DNA from: Ancylostoma caninum
Lineage: Eukaryota; Nematoda; Chromadorea; Rhabditida; Ancylostomatidae
DNA: 64,000 nt
Assembly (NCBI GenBank): GCA_037903475.1
Contig: JBAJFG010000358.1
Coordinates: 620,001 to 684,000 of the forward strand
Direction of reading: 5' to 3'
Shown: positions 23,136 to 34,600 of the stretch, piece by piece
Layout: the number at the start of each line of letters is the position of its first letter
Position numbering within the stretch: position 1 is the first letter of the stretch
Made by a program: the position numbers and the translations under genes
Notes under the pieces: model-generated
Told to the model about the DNA's origin: nothing
The model's input: the letters and a program-made list of their open reading frames with translations, nothing else
Database searches by the model: none

Positions 23136-23585
23136 TAGTGGAACTCGTTAACGACTTTGCTATGAAAGAACTGTGCCTACAATCCTAGCAACAATATATG
23201 ACCAACAATATTTATATCTTAGGGTCTATCACCACGTTCATCAGTTTTTTTCTGTCATGCGGATTCCATTCTCAATGCTCAGTATTAACTGCTCACGACT
23301 AATTTATATGAAGGTGTGGGGTCCATTTACTGTGTTGAGTGCAAATCTCAAGGGTTTGGGGGAAATTCACGGATTGTTCATGACTACGAAATAAGACGAT
23401 TTTTTTTCCAATTTTTTTCTGGAAAAAGAATTCCAGAAAAAATCCATGAAAGCATTCATAGAATTTTACGTGCAACTTCATGAAGTGAACTGAAGAAAGA
23501 ACTGATATGTCAGGAGGATATAGGGACTGGAGGTTCTACGCAATTATTTTTTGTTGAGATATCATTATTTTTTTAATGTGTAAAC

Positions 23586-23842
23586 ATCTCTAATAACTGT
23601 GTAGCACGATCGCAGCCCGAACGGGGTAATGCGTAGATTAGAAACCCTGGCAGCATCTCCTCCCTGCTGCTGCCATCCTCCATTCAATTGCTGCTATCCT
23701 TCAGAAACTGCGAGTAAAGGGGCGAAAGCTTCAGCAGCAATTGAAGGGAGAATGGCACCGACTGGGAGCAGCTGCTGCTAGGGTTTATACTCGACGCATT
23801 ACACTGTTCGAGCTGCGTTCGTGCTGCACAGTTATCAGAGAT
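23586..23842. mobile_element. Inverted-repeat element, about 257 bp
   Basis: Left arm ATAACTGTGTAGCACGATCG... pairs with the right arm, whose reverse complement starts ATAACTGTGCAGCACGAACG; the match continues imperfectly for about 70 bp through TAATGCGT and AAACCCT. The loop holds CAG/CTG-rich sequence (gctgctgcc, agcagctgctgct). A target-site duplication is not clear. Confidence 0.65.
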
Positions 23843-25619
23843 ACTGCTCTCACCTCGAGGTATGTAGTGGAAAACACAGAATTTTATCTGGAAGAGGAAG
23901 AGGGGTAGGTGCTGAAGAGAGGTGTGGCTAGCAAAAAGAATTGACTTGGTTTATTTTTTCTGTTAAATTTACGCGGCAATTTGACTTATGCTAACACTAC
24001 CTGTAACAAACCTCATAAAAAAGAAGAATAAAATAGGGAACCAGATCTGAGCTCATATCTGGGAAACGTATCTTTTTATAGCAATGTTTAACCTCATTAA
24101 TATTAAAGGCTAACTCTGCCAAAAGAAAACGAACAACTGGTTTCAGGAGCAAGCACCGGTAGTATTTTGTATTATCTTCTAGTAGAGTTATGCAAAATGT
24201 GCAGTATCAATAAAATTAGCACTATGCACCACTGAATGCCACCCAAGATGACACGGGACCGCACAATGTATGGTAAAGTAGAACACTGCCTTTGCAAGAA
24301 TGCAAGATCCTGCGAAACATCCCACTAATGCTTGCGTTACGTCATTGTGCTCGTTTACGCCACCTCAAAAAAGAATGAGTCAGCGCATCGACCACTGAAC
24401 ATTTTTTCCCTCTTTTCCCCATTCGCATTGAATGACCTGGCTCAGGAATGTAGCTTGTAGACCAGTGAAGGAGGAATAACAAACGATCCTGATGGAAGAT
24501 AGTGAGGAATTCAGCACTGTCTGAAAGGAAGGAAGTAGATGTGACTAACCGATCTTTTTTACGGCTTATATTCAGAGTCACTTGGGATTGTGAATATTCA
24601 ACCACAATTGAAAGTTCAACTACATGTAATTCTATCCCGGTCTTGGTACGTCTGTTTTACAACTGTTTCTAGTTGTTGTTGTTCTGCTGTTCCTACTCAG
24701 ACTGTATCAAAGTACTGGTACCGTTGACTCTCTACACGATGCAAAAGACAACTTCATTTAATTACTTTCTACCAGTGGCGGACACAAGGGGGGCGGGGGG
24801 GGTGCGCGCCCTCCCCCGAGGAAGGGTCGGCAAATTTTCGAAATTACTTTACAATACAAATAAAAATCTTGATTTGGTTCATTTTTAATTCTTTATTTTT
24901 AAAATTATTTTTAACATAATTTTCATTAATTATTAATTACAATAATTAATGCTTTTATTAATTTTCTTTTCCGTCTGGGTCCCCAAAACGGTGGAGGCCC
25001 CACTTTTTCACTGCTTTCTACTTATATTGTATCACAAATGCCTCCAAGCTATTGATCCCTTCTCTTTTCTCATGCATTATAGGTACCCAGATACAGGAAA
25101 AAAAAACATTCCCAGGGCCATAGGAGGTGTGAGGTGATGGCTCCTTGAGTGTGATCTGAGGCTAAATAGAGACCTTTGTCTTGTCGCGCTAACCCTCCAC
25201 TCCCCAAAAGGGGCAGAACAATTCAGTTACTGGCTAGCACTTATGTCGGACATCTGTTCTAAATGCGAAGTATTCATTTGGACCACGACATCTAACGGTG
25301 AAGGTGGGACTTTAATATTTGTTTTAAGGTTTGTTCCTTTTTGTTGCTTTAAAGGATTTATTGTTTTTTTTTCTCGTTCCCTCGTTTGATAATCAGAACG
25401 AATGTTCTTAAGTATTTTCTTCTGAGAGAATTATGTATTTAAATGCTTTGCACAATGAAGAAGGCTTACAAGCAGCTCCTGTTAGCAGGATCGAGAAGAT
25501 TCCTACTTTGCAGAATAGGATTTCTAGTATAGGCACATCGTGCACCCTCACATTCAAAAGGAATTCCACACATCGTATTGTCTATCAGTGCCAGTGAAAG
25601 AGCGGAAGGAAACGCACTA
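23843..25619. other. Repeat-derived intergenic DNA
   Basis: No gene seen. CAGTGGCGGACACAAGGGG at about 24773 resembles the terminal CAGTGGCG motif seen again at 29300 (CAGTGGCGAAACCGG); both may be ends of hAT-like fragments, but no partner inverted repeat is evident. The rest is AT-rich. Confidence 0.35.
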
Positions 25620-25860
25620 TACTTGAGAATATTCGACGATTTTTCAAATATTCGAACTTTTGAATAATTCGAATATTGCATTATTCCAATTATTCGAAAT
25701 ATGAATAGTTCGAATATTCCACTTTTGACACTATCCGAATGAATGAACTATTCGAATGTCAAACATTCCCGACTACCCGAATGAATCAATATTTCGAATA
25801 GTGGAATATTTCTGAAGGCCGAATGAATGAATATATTCTACTTGAATATTCGGTCCTAAA
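25620..25860. repeat. TTCGAA-rich AT satellite-like block 1
   Basis: Dense degenerate repeats of the self-complementary motif ATTCGAAT with spacers. Positions 25751-25801 are an inverted copy (one mismatch over about 51 bp) of 26639-26689. Confidence 0.7.
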
Positions 25861-26569
25861 CCTGCATTTCTAAAAGTTTCTATTCGTCGTTCATACTCCA
25901 TTGGCATTACAATTAACAACCACTTACGAGAATTTGGCATCTTCACATGCATTTATGCTTACCCATACATAAAGTTTTAGGGAGATGTAATTATTGGGTT
26001 GGGGAATAAGTCCGTGCGGTTTTTTCAACGGGTTTTTTCAAGGTGAATTGGACTTTGCGTGACTCGCCTTCTTGGCTCATTTTGTAGCTCTTGATTTGCT
26101 CTTTGCAGCCATTGCAACCTTGTCCCTCAATTCTCGCTTTGCATAGTTTTCTACCGCATGGAACGTGACCCTCCATGTCCACGAATTTGGACAACTCCGA
26201 CACCGACTACTGTTCGACTTCAATCGTGGATGAAATGTGGCTCTATTGGCCAGCTATATCAATGACGCCTACGGAGTAACCTTTATCGCTGAAAGGACAG
26301 CACAGAAGAGGCATACCCGCTTTAGACAGGTCAATTCTGGCATCGAAGTTGCTCTTCGTTCTGAAGGCCCAGTTTGCAAGACATAAAGACAGTTATCTGG
26401 TAAGGTTGCTTTAGATGTAAGGAACAATCACTACTGATGATAACTCTCAACGATGTGTAAGCTGAGTTAGCACATTTCGTGCAAAACCCCAAAACGCTCG
26501 AAAAGAGGTGATCTTCCACAACGGGTAGGCCCGATTTCTTCACGCAAATTTCACCAAAATGACTAGCAA

Positions 26570-26700
26570 AAAACTCGAATGTAACTCCGAATATTCAAGT
26601 CGAATATATTCGTTCATTCGTCCTCCACAAAAATTTCTCTATTCGAAATATTGATTCATTCGGGTAGTCGGAAATGTTTGACATTCGAAAAATGACTAGC
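26570..26700. repeat. TTCGAA-rich block 2
   Basis: Same motif family as 25620-25860; 26639-26689 is the inverted partner of 25751-25801. Confidence 0.65.
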
Positions 26701-26728
26701 AAAAAACTTGAATGTTTTCACTACTACT

Positions 26729-26992
26729 ATCATCGACGAATCGATGATCCTTGTAGTATTCATGTACATCGCTGATACTGTATCTCCTGTGGAGGGGGCG
26801 GGGCTGACCCGTCTCATGGTAGAGATACTTGTTGCTAGTCGGAATGATGCTGTGTAAGCCGTTAGGCACACTTTACTCACTCTCCTCGCATTGCTCATAA
26901 TCTCATGTACAGTATAATAAATATATTCCACTGAACCACCATATCTATTGTGCATACGGACGATATAAAGTCCAAGAGTCTAAGGCGCCACC
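26729..26992 (+). mobile_element. LTR-like sequence, copy a
   Basis: Starts TATCATCGACGAATCGATGA and carries CTCCTGTGGAGGGGGCGGGG, a TACAGTATAATAAATATATT segment and an end GTCCAAGAGTCTAAGGCGCC. It aligns along its length, with many substitutions, to 27800-28052. The palindromic start, internal AATAAA and common GCGCC end suggest LTRs of one retrotransposon family. Confidence 0.5.
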
Positions 26993-27117
26993 ACATAAGT
27001 CGCCACACTTGTGGTCTCGACCACAACATGCTGCCTTGCCACCAGAGGCGGCCACACCACCACCAGGGTGGTCAGAAACGACCGAGGCACTGATGCCTCC
27101 TGTTGTACGTGAGTAGC

Positions 27118-27335
27118 TGCCACGTTCCTGTCACATTCCTGCGATCCTGTCACGTTCCCGCCACGTTCCTGAGGTTCCCGTCACGTTCCCGCCACGTTCC
27201 TGAAGTTCCCGTCACGTTCCCGCCACGTTCCTGAAGTTCCCGTCACGTTCCCGCCAAGTTCCTGAGTTGCTGCCACGTTCCTGCCACAACCAAGCTGTAT
27301 CCACCACGTTTCTGCCACGTCCGAGCTGTTTCCGT
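27118..27335. repeat. 31-bp minisatellite (TTCCCGYCACG subunits)
   Basis: Tandem copies of TTCCCGTCACG TTCCCGCCACG TTCCTGAAG, itself built of 11-bp subunits; three near-identical 31-mers in the centre (about 27176-27260) with decaying copies on both sides. Confidence 0.85.
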
Positions 27336-27472
27336 CGCGCTCCTGCCTTACCTGACGATTGCCAATCCAACGAAGACGCCGACATGTAGATAAAATGTGT
27401 TTGAAACTTGGATGTAAACAAGGATGATCTCATCTCTCACTCGAATGTATCCATTAATGGTGGCCGGCGCAG

Positions 27473-27676
27473 TATCATCGACTCTCGATGATCGCGGGGG
27501 CGTGGTCAGTGCATAGTTACCTTGGCGACTCACTTCTCTATTTAGCACCCACGGTGCGCGGTTGTCTGCAGCAATAAAAGCGTCCGTATTCTCTTTGTGT
27601 ACCGTATTCAAAACCACTGTACCACCCAAAGGGTCTGTTCAAAAAGGGAATCAACCCTTAGTCTCTAGCGCCCACG
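27473..27676 (+). mobile_element. LTR-like sequence, copy b (divergent)
   Basis: Opens TATCATCGACTCTCGATGAT, includes GCAGCAATAAAAGCG and closes with TCTAGCGCCCACG, the same start and end signatures as copies a and c, but the middle differs. Confidence 0.4.
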
Positions 27677-27799
27677 TAACAACTACTGTCTCTACTAGTG
27701 CAGTCACACACAGCTTATTTTGTCTAGTTCCCTATTCATTCCATAGACTTTATCAAACAGTAACGGTTGCGTGCTTGTCTTGAGTCGTCTCAAAGAAAG

Positions 27800-28052
27800 T
27801 ATCATCGACAGATCGATGGTCCTTGTAGTATTCATGTTTACTGCCGATACTGTAACTCCTGTGGAGGGGGCGGAGCTGACCCGGCTCGGGCTAGAGATAC
27901 TTGTTCCTAGTCAGAATGATGCTGTAAGCCCTACGAGGCACTCACTTCTCTCCTTGCTCACTCTCACTTGTACAGTAATAAATATTCCATTGAACCACCG
28001 CCTTAATTGTGCATTTGGACTACACAAGGTCCAAGAGTCTCAGCGCCCACAA
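27800..28052 (+). mobile_element. LTR-like sequence, copy c
   Basis: Starts TATCATCGACAGATCGATGG, contains CTGTGGAGGGGGCGGAGC and AGTAATAAATATTCC, and ends GTCCAAGAGTCTCAGCGCCC. It is the closest relative of 26729-26992 and is followed by a leader-like region and a small ORF, as a 5' LTR would be. Confidence 0.5.
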
Positions 28053-28119
28053 TATTAGGTGCATCGGCTAAAATAAAGCCATTCCTCCCGCGTCAGAGCG
28101 TAACAACTCTGGAGCCTGG

Positions 28120-28256
28120 AGAAGAGACTAGCTCACACCAGAGCAACCAAATCTCCCGTGCCAAAGCGTACCAACTTTGGGGCCAGGAGTAACGCAGCTC
28201 ACACCAGAGCAGCAAAGAGCTCACACCAGAGCAAACACCAGCTCACACCAGAGCAA
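28120..28256 (+). repeat. Dispersed direct repeats AGCTCACACCAGAGCA
   Basis: Four copies of AGCTCACACCAGAGCA (about 28128, 28196, 28217 and 28238) in the leader between LTR-like copy c and the small ORF at 28477. Confidence 0.75.
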
Positions 28257-28476
28257 TTTCACGGCCCATCCTAAGCCGTAAGAGGATAGCAAAGTCTATC
28301 CTAGGAGCCAAAGTGCCCTAAAATCACGGATCTAATTAAAGATCCAGGATCGATATCGATTCAACCCAGCCTAACTGGCACTACAGTTAGCGCTTGCGTG
28401 AGCTAATTGCAGCACCCATAGTCGTCTCTGAACGACAAATCTCACGGGAACATTCCTGGCTCGAGCCAAGAAAGCC

Positions 28477-28812
28477 ATGGAACTTCACTTCCATAGAATG
28501 CCCATTATCCATGGCGCCAAATCGCTAAGGAAACTTGGGAGTTTCTACGAAGAGTGTGCAGAAAGTGCTAAATACAGAGTAGACAGCGAAGATTATGAGA
28601 AATGTCGCTTTACGACAGCGTTATTAAGGAGTGGCATACTACGAATCGATGACGCGAAAGAAAATCTCCAAAAACTGTGCAAGGAAATGCGAGATGAGTA
28701 CAAAAATTGCAAAATTAAGTCTAAGAAAAGAGACATTATGGAGTATCCTCATAGTTGGTATGAGGACCCCATCCTCGGCCCAGTGCCCCGCGCGATCCCT
28801 CATGCTCACTAA
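28477..28812 (+). CDS. Small ORF inside the LTR remnant, possible gag fragment
   Basis: 111 codons from ATG 28477 to TAA 28810-28812. The protein is charged and helical (SLRKLGSFYEECAES, LQKLCKEMRDEYKNC) and follows an LTR-like segment plus a repeat-rich leader, so a truncated gag is a reasonable guess. No zinc knuckle or protease motif is visible. It could also be a chance frame. Confidence 0.3.
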   Translation: MELHFHRMPIIHGAKSLRKLGSFYEECAESAKYRVDSEDYEKCRFTTALLRSGILRIDDAKENLQKLCKEMRDEYKNCKIKSKKRDIMEYPHSWYEDPILGPVPRAIPHAH

Positions 28813-29689
28813 GGGGTGGGGCCAAGTGCTTAGGCACTCTTAGTTCTTTTCGAGCAGTTAAACGGTTGCTCTCGTATTCGCCAATAAACCACTGAACCGC
28901 CTTCCTTCTGTACTCTTAGTTCAGGGCCTAAAAACTCTGTTTGTTGTCTTCCGGCCGTTCACCCTGTGTACATTTTCGAGAGGGTTTCGACCCACAACAG
29001 TCTTCTCGCGCCCCCACAGAAAGCAATTTTTCGTAGACATGGAGCTGACAAGCTGCCCTGTCTCTGGCGGCATTGATAGAGGAGGGCACGTGTTATGCAG
29101 CGCATTCGGTGTGGTTAACATTGTTCGTGGAATGTATGTAGTGACTTGAAAAACCGCACAAACTTATTCCCCAACCTAATAAATCAACATATGATGTAAG
29201 TAAGGAAAAAGTAAAGACAAGTTCATCAAGTTTTTTCTTTCAAAACTTAAATTACGATGTACAGGTTTTGGTGAAGTGATGTTTTCCATGCCCCTCCCAG
29301 TGGCGAAACCGGAGGGGAAGGGGCTGTCCCCGTTCCGAGAATGAGTTGCCGAACTTCTCAAAAAAATCCTATGAAATGAAAATTTAGCATCAGCTCATTT
29401 TTGATTGTTTCTCATTATGAATACTTTGACTATGTTTCTACTTTCTTGATAATGATATTTTATATTGACGCTAGTGTTCTTTATCTTCATTTCCCCATCC
29501 GATTCCCAAACGCGGTATAGATTCCAGTATTTTCCATGTCAGCCTTGAGACATAACACATTATAATAGGCGACCTGTTAGAGAGGAATTAGTCCCCCACG
29601 AGTCTTCAGGACATGCCACGTGATCCTTTGCGTATGCGACACGCTACTCACCCTCGATGTCATAACAGTTCCCAGTTCAAGTAAAACAA

Positions 29690-30075
29690 TAGTTTGAATC
29701 CGCCAGTTTGATCAGACGAATTGATCGAGCACCCGTTTCCTTCAGTTGAATAAACGAATTGTTCGAATAACCAATGATTTGAAAAACCCGAATGAATGAA
29801 TTGTTCGAGTACCATAATCTCCATGTCCTCCAATTTTTTGAACCTGGGCATTCCGATGATCGCGAAATCATGCTTGGATTTGGATTGGAAGAAGCAGAAA
29901 CATCATTTCACGATCATGGAAGAAACAGAGGCATCATTTCATGATGTTCGAATACCCCTTATTTCTAGATTGTCGAGTGGATGAATTGTTCGAATTTCTC
30001 TTTTTAGAAAACCGAATGAATGAATTATTCGAATAATCGAGTACTCGAACATCCTTCAAATATATTCGATTCGGT
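29690..30075. repeat. TTCGAA-rich block 3
   Basis: Repeated AATTGTTCGAAT and CGAATGAATGAATTGTTCG motifs, the same family as 25620-25860, just outside the right mariner-type end. Confidence 0.6.
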
Positions 30076-31097
30076 CTCGCGTGCCAATGTACGACCGAGT
30101 ACTGAAATCATAACTGCACCGAACAGTTCAATGATATCGTAAAGCTGCATGGAACTATTCACTTTTGTCGGGCGACGTAAACATCGCGCCGAATTTAATA
30201 ATGTTCGCGGGGTGAGTTTGTCCTTCTATTACTCCGAAACTAATAACGGCACTGCCAAGTGGCACTCGATGGAACAGCATTGTGCGGCTGCCGCTGGCTC
30301 TCAATATAGCACCTGTATCCCTTGCCAAGTATAAGCTCCTCTTGACACTAATCCTCGCTGGATCAAGCTCATAGACAAGGCCAGATTAGTTGCATGAGCC
30401 ACTGGCCGGCTACGGTCTCTTCTTTCCCTTCCTTCATTTTCTTTCCTCATTCCATTTGAACAATATTTCCTCCATGAAGCTGTTCCCCTTTCCTTTTGGA
30501 AGTAGTCGAAATTTTCTCTCAATTATCTCCCCCTATATTTCACTTTTTTTTCCTCTGGTGTTGTCACTTCATTGTCCGATGTTGGCTGGGTCGAATTGAA
30601 TTCTCTTCTTTATTTTATTCTATCTGTTAGAATAAAGAACTTCTCTATTCATGTCGTTAGAAAAAAAAGGTACGGAAGGGTAAAAAGAATCGATGTCCAC
30701 CGTTTCCAGCCGATTTGTGTCCAGTAACAAGTTGAGTTTTGCTTAATAGATCCTGAGCAATCTTTTTTTTTCAAGTAGTTTGAGGGAGACTGTCCTCCAC
30801 TTTTCATTCGTTCGCACACCGTGAAAAAAAAAACGTTTCCTTCCCCGCCCCCTTCTAATTTCATCCATTGCTCATTCATCAATATGTCGACTAACTATGA
30901 GCCCATCTACTCATTTATCCTCCAATTTTTTTGTGTATAACAATACCGTAAGTGTGCGCTAGGTCGTTCTCCTCCCCCTCGATCGGGAGGGTTTTTTGCC
31001 AGATTCAAGTGAAGGCAAAAAAGCTCATTCCTTGTTTTGAAGAAGATTTTCCAGAGACTTACATTTCTATTTACAAATGTAACCTCTCGATCTCCTC
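30076..31097. other. Repeat-derived or intergenic, nothing recognised
   Basis: Pyrimidine-rich tracts around 30410-30560 produce open frames on both strands without protein character. I see no gene. Confidence 0.4.
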
Positions 31098-32720
31098 GTG
31101 TATATCAATCGCAATTGCTCTGGTAACAAAATAACCAAACCCATTAACGACATAAATGAATGGCATCGGCTCCAGGCTCGCCAACTGGCAGTAATGCGAG
31201 ACGACGTAGAGACAGCAGAAAACTACCTCCATCTCTTCCGCCTCACAACGCTGCTAGAACAACTAACGAAAGAGAAAGTGGAGAAATTAAGCGAAAACAA
31301 GTTTCGTCGCCAACACAATGTATCTTCTTGGTGGCTACCATAGTTTTCAATGGAAGATGCGGTCAGTCGCTACCGAATGCAGAATTTGCCAAGCATCGCT
31401 TCGACTTGACAGCCTCAACTCATCGATTCTATTGAAAAAAAAACCCACACGACGACTCCACTCGCTTTCCTACCACCTACGCGCTGCTTATGGAGCCGAG
31501 CTCAAACGCCTTGATCTGCCCTAACTGATTTCTCCGTCAACAACTCCGGAACACCGACAATTGCCTTTAAACAAAAAACTAGTTAACCTTCCTATTAACT
31601 TCTTACTACTATTTAAACAAGTCTACGTGGGAATCCCTCGTGTTTCACCTGTCATTATTCACCCTACAGCATATCCGTCGACAAAAACATCACATGAGAG
31701 CGATTCATCTAAAATCCACCAGCACCGCCACCTAGCCGCCGAAACGTATCAGCACCATCAACTAGCCGTCAGAACTATGACGATAGTGATGACGACTACT
31801 ACTGTGACGACTACAACCGCCGTGTTACAGAAAAAGATTCAAAAATGACATGGAACCCAAGAACCGATCAATTCACGACGACGAGACGCCATGATCAGTG
31901 CTGAATCTTATGTCGTTAAATAGCGATAAACTTTGTTAAACAAATTCAGTGTTCTGTCATGAAGAAACTCAGTTTACCTGCAGTATCTGATCAACATTTC
32001 ACAGCCATAACTTTGCCTGCATTCACAGTTTCTTTCTCTCATCCAATTCTCTTGATAAGTTTGATGTAGAACACACTGTGGATCGCTCTCACGAACGCCT
32101 TGTCCCAATAGAAGGACGTCTTCTGCGACGACTACAACGAGACAAAACAAAAGTCAGGAGCCAATTCCCAAGTTGAGCAAAACCAAATGCAGCAAAGCTA
32201 AACCCAGGACAATCACCACTTCCACCATGACCAAATACGGCACAGGTACGCCTATGAAAGGTGATGACTTTGATTCTAAAGATAATTTAGCTGTTTCCAA
32301 TTCAACTTTGCTAGACCAACAGCAGGTCGTAGAGCTTCTAAGATGCTGAGAGACCTCATCGAGAAGTTTTCTGGAGCAGGAGAAAGAACATTTGAAGAAT
32401 TTTTGGATTGCACGGGATTGCACGCTCACAGTGTCGCATGGACACAACATGACCCAAAGAAAGGACTCAGTCGGAGAATTCGCGAAGAAAGTCTACAACA
32501 GAACAAAGATTGCATTCCAAGGACAAGGAGAAGGCCACTGCCGCTAAAAAAATTTCGCGATTGCTCTTGGGCCCAATATAAGGAACCCGGTGGTTGAGCC
32601 TTACAATATATTTCTGTGTTGCCCACACAAAAGCTATTATTTGCGACCTTAACTGAAATGCTTTTGGGCATCGCCCAGGTATTCAATGTCTTGTGCTTAG
32701 CCATGCCCTTTTCATATAGC
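31098..32720 (+). pseudogene. Decayed retroelement coding region, gag-like
   Basis: Protein-like fragments appear in shifting frames: NDINEWHRLQARQLAVMRDD and LEQLTKEKVEKLSEN (31160-31310), then LLDQQQVVELL (about 32310) followed after a stop by MLRDLIEKFSGAGERTFEEF (32343 onward). The latter resembles the capsid-like helices of LTR-element Gag proteins. Several stops and frameshifts break it; I do not attempt to restore the frame. Family not determined. Confidence 0.35.
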
Positions 32721-34600
32721 ATTCTACGAATGCACCACCAGGTGCGGACGACCGCAGAGACGATGACAAAGACTGGACTCTAAAGTGGTTGAAAACTTCG
32801 ACCAAGTCAGCATTGTACCGCAAGTCTGCGATATTTCAAGATGAATTCAAGATGGACAACTTTGAAGCCGCTTCCTTCCTCCACGACATCGTTCCCCCGT
32901 ACAGTAAAATGTAGGCAACCATAACTCATCTATCGCCCGTATAGCCGTGGTGGAGAACTCCTGTGTTCCCGTATCTTCGCTGTGGAGGATGCATGCGTTG
33001 AGCTGCTAGAGAGGTCTAAGCCGCGCTGACCATTCATTTTTTGCACTTTGCCGTGGAACAAAGACGGCCATAACACTGTGAGGTGTAGCTGCTTTGCTGA
33101 CCCAGTTGCAAAATCCGTGCAATCAGCAAAGCTCAGTCTCTGTAAGTGATGGTTGAAGCCAGCGCACGGAGACGATTGCGGCGTACAGGGTGCAAGGTGT
33201 GGGCGACCACACAATGTGCTGCTTACTGTCCGTTGATCTACTGCTCCGAGTTTAAAACGAAGAAGATCGTGAGCCATTCTCCGTCAACGTCTCCTGCCGC
33301 AGTCATCGCCTCCAGCTACATCTTTAATCGCTCAATCGTCGCCGTCGCCCCGATTCCCTTCCAAGAGCTGCAGTTACTCGTCCAGTGATCCCATTGTTTT
33401 GAATGCATATGAAAATATTTCGCATAGTTTGATGTAGAATTCTGGGTGCTGGGAGCGGAGTGTTCTGGCGTAACGTCAAAACCTTTGCCCCTTCCACCTT
33501 TGAGTGTGCCGTCATTATGTTTCACGGGCGGGCGTAACCCCGACGCTCCATCGTGACGTTTGCCCTCAACACGCTGGGATTGAAATAAAAATTGATTCCA
33601 CTGAATAAGTGTATTCTTTTGGTTGTTACGTAAGCTTCCGCTATTTTGGAATTTCCGACGAAAAAGTTCTACAAAAAATCAAAAAACAATAGATATCGAA
33701 CGAGGTATGAACCACAACAGACGCAGGTCTTTTGCTGTTTGTAGAGCAAAAGATCTACTCTGCTGCTCCAGAAATCCGTGACTATGAGGCAAAGAACTAT
33801 GTCAGGCAGCGATGGAGGTCACAGAGTTTGGTAATTTGGACCTCGAACAGTAACCGCTTCTGTGATGTAATAATCGGCGCTTGATCAGAGCAAGGTTTGA
33901 GCTACATAATGCGCACTCTGAAATTATTCTGTGAGCTCTTCGTCATTCCAGAAAGTTCGACAAACAAAACTAAGGGGCTCCCCGCAGTGTTCCAAAATGA
34001 TGCGATTTCCACAGAGCACTTGGAACTTGTCCCAAAATTCTACCGAATAGTGTCCGCAAGCGGTCACTGTTTGCAGCCATAGTGAAAGAAGTCCCACATC
34101 AATTCGCTCCGACTTCAGAGACGAGAAACGGCACAAGTAAAATTTTGGGCTACCATGTTTGATGCTCGTGCTTGAGACCACTCCACAATAAAATGCAGAG
34201 GGATAGCACCAGGAAAAATAAGAATAGCCTTGAGATTACTCAACCCAGATTTGATTAGCCTCATGCAGCGATATGTTAAAATCATTCTTCGTGCCAGTAC
34301 AGTTACCAAATTTGCATTCCTCAGGGGCTCACTTAAATTGATTAAATTTTCAAAACAAGATGGAAAAATATGGTTTGCATTACAATATGTTAACAGGATC
34401 ATACGCTTCAAAATGGTGTGCGGCCATAAGCAAAATCTAATCGGGAACCATTTATTACAAATGTTCAAAAATCCCTGTGCAAAAACAGCAGAAACTTATC
34501 TAAACACCTAATACAAAGGGGTGCAGCGCTAAGGATCGGCCCCGCCTGCTTAAATGTAATCGAATCTGAGTTTCCATGTGTCTTCTTCTCTGAACTCGGG
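32721..34600. other. Likely retroelement-derived, no intact gene
   Basis: GC-richer sequence to about 33600 with several overlapping open frames on both strands, none carrying recognisable motifs; the line near 33585 (GGGATTGAAATAAAAATTG) could be an LTR polyadenylation region. Not resolved. Confidence 0.3.

Larger units (their letters stand above)
25994..29179. mobile_element. 3.2-kb region bounded by mariner-type inverted repeats, with nested LTR pieces
   Basis: The left end TTGGGTTGGGGAATAAGTCC continues GTGCGGTTTTTTCAA; the right end is the reverse complement of TTAGGTTGGGGAATAAGTTT followed by GTGCGGTTTTTCAA. TA abuts both ends (25992-25993 and 29180-29181). Inverted repeats of about 32 bp with this sequence and a TA target site are typical of mariner elements. 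I find no transposase; the interior is occupied by TTCGAA repeats, LTR-like fragments, a minisatellite and a small ORF, so it is non-autonomous or two separate insertions that happen to face each other. Confidence 0.65.

Noticed and set aside
33897..34511. Possible transposase fragments
   Set aside because: Several frames are open, but none shows a D,D(34)D/E pattern or helix-turn-helix that I can point to.
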